NCBI GenBank assembly: GCA_945643635.1
Contig: CALZFC010000075.1
Location: 236,001-300,000 of the forward strand
Source: Allodiplogaster sudhausi
Lineage: Eukaryota; Nematoda; Chromadorea; Rhabditida; Diplogasteridae
DNA length: 64,000 nucleotides
Direction: 5' to 3'
The translations under genes and the position numbers were made by a program. Positions 58,501-64,000 of the stretch are shown piece after piece; position 1 is the first letter of the stretch, and every line of letters begins with the position of its first letter. The notes beneath the pieces are model-generated. The model did no database searches, was not told the DNA's origin, and saw only the letters and a program-made list of their open reading frames with translations.

Positions 58501-58700
58501 TCCAATTGAAATTATTTAAATTAATCTAATTAATCTAATTAATTTATGTACCTGAAATGTTGGGCGGTACTGTACATATGCAATTTGGCGTAATTACACA
58601 CAAAATATGATAGATATTCCGGAGCATTTAAGTAAAGGTCGAAAGTTACGCTCCTCGTACCTTGCTTTTCTGTATGACAGCATACATACATATTATATTA

Positions 58701-58737
<37 letters not shown>

Positions 58738-61700
58738 GTATTATATAGATATACATAAATATAGATAAACATAATTTGGCAATCCGTCTGGCTGACAGAT
58801 GCCGTTGAGGTGTAGTCTGAATTCAGCGTCGATTTCGGTCGGATTCATAAAGAACTCGAATCGATCAAGGGGACGAGGAGGCGGCCAAATTCAAAGTTGG
58901 TTTCCCACTGGAGAACCTTGGCCATTCCCTCGGCGAACGAGTCCGTTGGCAGGACGTCCAACTGGAACAAATTCGAAATCTTCTTTTTGTTATGATTCCA
59001 AATTGTAATACATAGAAGTTATTTACAGCGCCATAGTAGTTGTCCAGCTTCTCGTCATCCAAAATCCAGTCGGGATAGCCAATCCTGTGGAAGGCGGAGC
59101 GGAGCTTTTCCAGTGCTTCCTGAATGGAGCAATTCTGAGCAGTTTCAGCCTACTACGGGGGTAGCTTTTTATGTGTATTAAGAGAGCCAATCTGATAGAG
59201 TCGACCATGGGCGTGCAGGGAACAAAAATATTTTTTGATTTAAATTTCCTTTGAAGGGTTACTGTAGTACCCTATGAGGATTCGAAAAACGTTTTTTTTT
59301 CGAAAATTTATTTTCGTTTTTATGTACAGTATACCTTGAAATGTCGAAATGATATAAATTACCATAACTTTCTTCAAACTCAACCAAATTGAAAATTGAA
59401 ACTTTTGTTATATAGAGCATGACCAGGGGCATAAATCGTCTCCAATAACTTTTTTGAAAAAATTGTTTTAAAGGGTCAAATTGGCCCCCAAATATTTAGG
59501 TAGAGCGTTTTCGGCCCCAAAACGTTGTGATAGCGCGATAATGACAAGCCCACGTGAAAGAGAGCCCTTTATTACCCCTGGAAAAGTACTTTATATTTGG
59601 ATATCGAGTGAAAAAAGTGTGGGAAAGTGAAAAAAGTATAAAGCTCTTTCAAATCAAAAGATTTCACTAAACAAAGCATACCATCATATTCCTCGTTTGA
59701 AATTGTGCGTAAAAGGTGTCTGATATATTTGTTTTCTTAAAAAGTGTAGTTGTTATATAAATGAAAAGTTTTTTTTCACATTGAATTGATGAAGAATTGT
59801 CATTTTCATGAACACAACGTATAGATAGTGCCAAGGAGTTTATCTCACTGAAAAGGCGGCTTTCTTTTACCCCTAAATCACTATTGGTTATCCAGGTCCA
59901 TACACTAATTATACCCGATACAACTTGATATATCCCATCAACTAAAAAAGGCGTCAAAGTGTGAAACACTTCTATCAGGGTCAAAAGTTATTGTTTCAGC
60001 ACAGCCGGTAGCAGATATCAACGGCCCATTCAATTTCATACATAAAACTACTATTGTTTACTAATTGGAATATTAAGAGTCAAAATAAGTAAGTCTGAAA
60101 AAAGTGTCCAATAACTCCTTCTGGGATAATTTGAGGGCAGTTGTCAAAGTTATTTTGTGAAAAACTTGTCGCCAACAGAAAGATGAGGAAATTTCACCCC
60201 ATATATGAATTACTGAGGCAATTATAGCGTCTATTTTACCGATTGCAGTATGAAGCACAAAATATTCCAGGCCACAATTTCCGATTTTTCAGTGACAACT
60301 GAGCGATAAAAATTTCTTTTCCCATTCGACCTCAAAACGTTTACAAGGGGGTTTTAGACCATTTGAAACAGGTATATAATGTTAGTTTTTCATTATTTTG
60401 TCATTTAAAAAAGTTATAGTACTTTATCATGACCAGAAAAAGTGAAAAAAAATGTCAAGTTTTTCACAAAATAACTTTCACAACTGCCCTCAAATTATCC
60501 CAGAAGGAGTTATTGGACACTTTTTTCAGAGTTACCGGAGGACGAAAACTTACTTATTTTGACTCTAAACATTCCAATTAGTAAACAAAAGTATTTTTAT
60601 GTATGAAATTGAATGGGCCGTTGATATCTGCTACCGGCTGTGCTGTAACAATAACTTTTAACCCTGATAGAAGTGTTTCACACTTTGACGCCTTTTTTAT
60701 TTGATGGGATATATCAAGTTGTATCGGGTATAATTAGTGTATGGACCTGGATAACCAATAGTGATTTAGGGGTAAAAGAAAGCCGCCTTTTCAGTGAGAT
60801 AAACTCCTTGGCACCATCTATACGTTGTGTTCATGAAAATGACAATTCTTCATCAATTCAATGTGAAAAAAAACTTTTCATTTATATAACAACTACACTT
60901 TTTAAGAAAACAAATATGTCAGACACCTGTTACGCACAATTTCAAACGAGGAATCTGATGGTATGCTTTGTTTAGAGAAATCTTTTGATTTGAACGAGCT
61001 TTACACTTTTTTCACTTTCCCACACTTTTTTCACTCGATATCCAAATATAAAGTACTTTTCCAGGGGTAATAAAGGGCTCTCTTTCACGTGGGCTTGTCA
61101 TTATCGCGCTATCACAACGTTTTGGGGCCGCAAACGCTCTACCTAAATATTTGGGGGCCAATTTGACCCTTTAAAACAATTTTTTCAAAAAAGGTTATTG
61201 GAGACGATTTATGCCCCTGGTCATGCTCTATATAACAAAAGTTTCAATTTTCAATTTGGTTGAGTTTTTTATATCATTTCGACTTTTCATGGTATACTGT
61301 ACTTAAAAACGAAAATAAATTTTCGAAAAAAAACGTTTTTCGAATCCTCATAGGGTGCTACAGTAACCCTTCAAAGGAAATTTAAATCAAAAAATATTTT
61401 TGTTCCCTGCACGCCCTGCATTAGCCATGGTCGAATATCCCAGACAGGCTCTCTTAAACACAGCGAGATCGGAATAAAGTGGAAAGATGGGATGTGTGGG
61501 ATTATAAAGGAGCGAGTGAGGAGGCGAGAGCAAGCCGTTTTCTTTATATTATTATTATTGTGCTCCTTTAAAATGAACTGACCTTTCTCGTGCCGCCGTC
61601 CATCCAATCATTGATTTCGATCAACTCGTGAAAAGCTTCGCTGATCTCCTCGATCATGGCCTCCGTCGCCGCTTTCGCGTCCTCAAAGGACGGGAAAACT

Positions 61701-64000
61701 CAATTTTTTTTACTAAACTAGAAGTAAAAGGAGTAATTTGCATCTGAAAAGAATCGCCTGATCATGAGGGAATATTAGTGATTTATACAGAACTTAAAAT
61801 TTCAAATTAGTCCCCTGACCAAATTACGGCCAAATAGGTTTGCCGAGCATATCATGAACCGGCGAGCGTGAAATATGGTCATTCGGCCGTAAATTATATG
61901 CCGGCATATTCAAGATTCACCAAACGGAAGCAAACCGCCAAGTTTGAGGCGCACGTGGACAAAGGCCACAGTACACAGGAAAATGAACGATCTCTTTCTA
62001 AACGCCTACTTAAAGGAGGTATCCGGGGAATAATTAACTTAAGTTTTTCTCTCGTTGAACATGTTCATCTTGGCGCAAAACATTTATCCAGAAAGTTTGA
62101 GCGATTTTCTTTCATTACTTTCTGAGCAATAGCAACGTGAAAACTGGCGGGTAGAGAATTAGTTACTGTAGGTCAGAGCCGCCCTAATATTTCACATGCT
62201 CTCTCGACCGAGCGACAGGCAACATTATGAGCGCGCGCATTCAAACAGGCTCCCTACCGCTACTGTAGAATTGTTCGCCGGATACTTACTTCCTTTAAGC
62301 TCCGCAAATAACGAGTACCTCCTTGAAGTGCTTCTCGACGTATAGTGAGCTGGTCGCGAACTTGAGGTGCTGAACCTCGCCAACGCACTTCTTAAACCAC
62401 TCTTCAGACGCCTTCTTATCGTTTACGATCTTGCACAAACGCTGCAAATAGCTATATTCATTCATATATTTTTAATTCTTTACATATTTAACATTTGCAA
62501 AGAATCAGAAATATTTGAGTGCTAGCATGCCTGTTCAATCTCGGCATATCTCGAGTCCAACTCCAATTTGTAGGTGTTTACATACGCGAGAAAGATGTAG
62601 TTGGCCACTACACGCGAGTCGGTATCACTAAAGATTTCCAATTATTGGGCGTATTTTGAGGGTTTAGAGATCTCTTAAATATGTTCATAAGTATGTATAA
62701 CTATGGGATTATATAAATTCTTTTTTTTAGCCACCTGAGCAGTTTTTGCAGGAGTTGCATGTAGGGTAAATAAAAGACGTAAACGTCAGGATCAGCATCG
62801 AAATAGGTCAGAAGCGTCAGCATCGAAATAGGTCAGAAGCCCCCTGGCTGACAACTTGAAGTACCGAGGCCAGTCAATCTACAAAATATTTATTGACTGT
62901 GTTGTTGAATTATTGACGAATTCAAGGAAAAAATTACAAATAATTATGAGTAAGAAAAAAATAAGTAAAGATTAAAACAAACGAGTGGATTCTGCAACAG
63001 GCTCAGCTTTACGAAATCACTCCTACCTGACACGTCCAGACGACTCAGTCGCTTTTGCAGCTCAAAGACCTTCTCAATGTCCACGCGAAGCTTCTTTTCT
63101 GATATTTCGTGCCCGATGTCAGACGCGATAAGCGATACTTGTTGAAAAAACAAATTGGGAATTTAAAATAATAATAATAATATAAACCGAGAATTTTCTC
63201 TCTGCTAACCATCTCGAAGGCGTACTTTTTTAACGCCTTGATCTCCATTGCAAACTTTCTCTCGTTCTCGTAGAAGGCAGGCGGCACTCCAAAGAGGGTA
63301 TTTCCTGGTAGAAGCTAAATTGAACTAAATTACAAATTTATCATTAGAAATTATAAACCTGGAAAAAAGAATGCTTCCAAAATATATGAATTCTTTCTGT
63401 TATAGCTTGCCTGAAGAATGCTTCGCGGATTACCTGTGTGATCTTTCTGGACGCGGACAGTCAGAAAAGTGGTCGGAGGAAAGACGCGAGAGGAGAGACG
63501 GGCGAGCAGGGAAGTCAGGTCAAAGGCATCCGAGTGCCAGTCCGGAGTGAGCATTGGCCAGGCACCGAGAGACTGAAACGGAGAGAGAGAGAGAGGGAGA
63601 GAGTATGAGAGAGAAAAGAGAAAGAGAGAGAGAGAGATAGTAGAAAGAAACCGAGGGAAAGATAAAGAAGAGATATGATAATGATGACGAGAGACTTTTA
63701 TTCCTTTGATGAGATCGGCTCCCTTCGCTCTCTCAATGGCCTCCTCGTCCATGCATGCACGGTAGAGAGAACGGACCATCTGCTTGGCCTTGGATGGAAA
63801 AGAGTCCAGAGGGGACGACAGGAGATCTAAAAACATGATTATCGAAAACGGATACTGGATCAACTTTAGCCGTTTTCTCGCCTATTTTTATAAAGCAAGC
63901 TGCAAGTCTTGGAAGTTATTCTTTTATTACCTCTAAGCGCTTCGGTAACTCGATCATCCAGTATCCCAAAGGGCGAGGATCGAAGTCCGCCTGCCGGAAT
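55578..64000 (-). CDS. Neprilysin-like M13 zinc metallopeptidase, N-terminus beyond window, several frame breaks
   Basis: Minus-strand exons: 64000-63931 (partial), 63826-63696, 63572-63434, 63304-63210, 63137-63027, 62878-62735, 62627-62531, 62441-62319, 61681-61583, 59119-59027, 58961-58797, 58001-57882, 57797-57696, 57574-57484, 55999-55930, 55834-55718, 55637-55578. Landmarks in order: [85 protein letters not shown] (HExxH zinc site), [14 protein letters not shown] (third zinc ligand Glu), LLTDVHSP, and the end [18 protein letters not shown]13 enzymes are type II membrane or secreted peptidases cleaving small peptides. Breaks: one-base shifts in exons 58961-58797, 57797-57696 and 55999-55930, plus a 25-bp duplication in 62878-62735. 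Two donors are GC (62531, 55930). It may be a decaying copy or partly mis-assembled. Confidence 0.85.
56440..56673 (+). mobile_element. Possible Harbinger-type nuclease fragment in an M13 intron
   Basis: The plus strand reads [20 protein letters not shown], then [20 protein letters not shown] and QHLVAALNH. The pattern R.(R/F)RM.....R.L...L...L is reminiscent of the N-terminus of PIF/Harbinger nucleases (HARBI1-like), opposite in strand to the host gene. Only about 70 residues are present and no catalytic DDE region was seen, so the assignment is weak. Confidence 0.25.
57090..57147. repeat. Perfect-armed hairpin (about 58 bp)
   Basis: AAAAGTGAGAGAGGAAAAG..TTCTAAA is followed by GAGC and then TTTTAGAA..CTTTTCCTCTCTCACTTT. 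Arms of about 26 bp are nearly perfect. It lies in an intron of the M13 gene. It may be the core of a small MITE or form an RNA hairpin in the pre-mRNA. Confidence 0.65.
58078..58574. mobile_element. TA-flanked 493-bp palindromic MITE
   Basis: The element 58080-58572 starts CAGTCCCGCCCAACATTTCA and ends with its near-perfect complement. TA lies on both sides. The two arms (about 210 bp each, including GAATTTGAGCGATA and ACGAATTCGGC) pair almost completely. Termini resemble those of the 6417-7771 element (CAGTCCCGC(T/C)CAACATT). It lies in the M13 intron 58002-58796. Confidence 0.85.
58698..58742. repeat. (TA)n microsatellite
   Basis: A pure TATATA run of about 30 bp flanked by TATTATATTAA..ATAATATG, next to the donor of M13 exon 58961-58797. 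Confidence 0.9.
59178..61457. mobile_element. 2.28-kb near-perfect palindrome (foldback element)
   Basis: The left end TTAAGAGAGCC..CGACCATGG..GTGCAGGGAACAAAAATA is mirrored at the right by TATTTTTGTTCCCTGCAC..CCATGGTCG..GGCTCTCTTAA. The arms of about 1 kb stay nearly identical through blocks such as TTTGGGGCC, GATTTAGGGGTAAAAGAAAG and GGGCCGTTGATATC. The unique centre is only about 60170-60450. A frame of about 100 codons occurs in each arm (minus 59984-59667, plus 60673-60975) and is the same sequence read from both sides; no domain was recognised. The element fills almost the whole M13 intron 59120-61582. Confidence 0.9.
62791..62840. repeat. 25-bp tandem duplication inside an M13 exon
   Basis: (A/G)TCAGCATCGAAATAGGTC..AGAAGC occurs twice head to tail (62791-62815 and 62816-62840), with one difference. 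Removing one copy gives a continuous peptide [20 protein letters not shown]. With both copies the frame shifts. Confidence 0.9.
63580..63655. repeat. GA-rich microsatellite in an M13 intron
   Basis: GAGA/GGGA-rich tract between exons 63696-63826 and 63434-63572. Confidence 0.85.

Noticed and set aside
59667..60975. Two separate genes of about 100 codons
   Set aside because: They are the same sequence in the two arms of the palindrome, without a recognisable domain or splice context.

Overview
The window is nuclear DNA from a multicellular eukaryote, most likely a chromadorean nematode. Genes are split into small exons by short GT-AG introns with T-rich TTTCAG-type acceptors. Several start codons lie just after a splice-acceptor-like motif, which would suit spliced-leader trans-splicing. 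The protein families are typically nematode: Srh/Srg/Str-type chemoreceptors, a ShKT-domain secreted protein, a UNC-93-like transporter-fold protein, an M13 peptidase and a casein-kinase-1 tail. All exon models come from hand-joined splice sites and protein-family recognition. No computation or database search was done.

Layout. 1-2.3 kb: no gene seen. 2.3-9.5 kb (minus): an 11-exon UNC-93/MFSD11-like membrane protein whose largest intron holds two palindromic elements. 9.5-14.9 kb: gene-free, dominated by a nested foldback structure and GA/CT microsatellites. 14.9-15.6 kb (plus): secreted ShKT protein. 17.2-18.4 kb (plus): partial Str-type receptor. 19.0-21.6 kb (minus): Srh-like receptor. 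24.8-32.7 kb: a CR1/jockey-type LINE (minus) split by a TA-flanked 4,144-bp element that carries an intron-containing gene. 32.8-33.4 kb: exons of an unrecognised minus-strand gene. 38.7-40.4 kb (plus): complete 7-exon Srg-like receptor. 41.1-42.3 kb (minus): tail of a CK1-family kinase with an in-frame stop. 43.0-44.3 kb (plus): secreted 26-residue-repeat protein. 45.9-48.3 kb (minus): Srh receptor. 49.2-51.7 kb (plus): Thr-rich/Cys-rich secreted protein. 51.9-52.4 kb (plus): tiny three-exon secreted peptide. 55.6-64.0 kb (minus): neprilysin-like M13 metallopeptidase running off the right edge.

The genes form no obvious pathway. They look like a typical accessory nematode segment of chemosensory receptors, small secreted proteins and a peptidase, with introns and spacers filled by foldback elements. 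The most interesting structure is the 25.5-29.6 kb element. It has CACACAGAAAA-type inverted termini, a TA duplication on each side, and a host LINE whose reading frame closes exactly when the element is removed. It contains a four-exon membrane-protein gene instead of a recognisable transposase. A 163-bp MITE at 23.2 kb carries both of its ends.

Several genes (M13, both Srh genes, the LINE) show single-base frame shifts at homopolymers. These may be assembly errors or real decay. A 25-bp exonic duplication in the M13 gene and a Tyr-to-stop change in the repeat protein cannot be explained that way.
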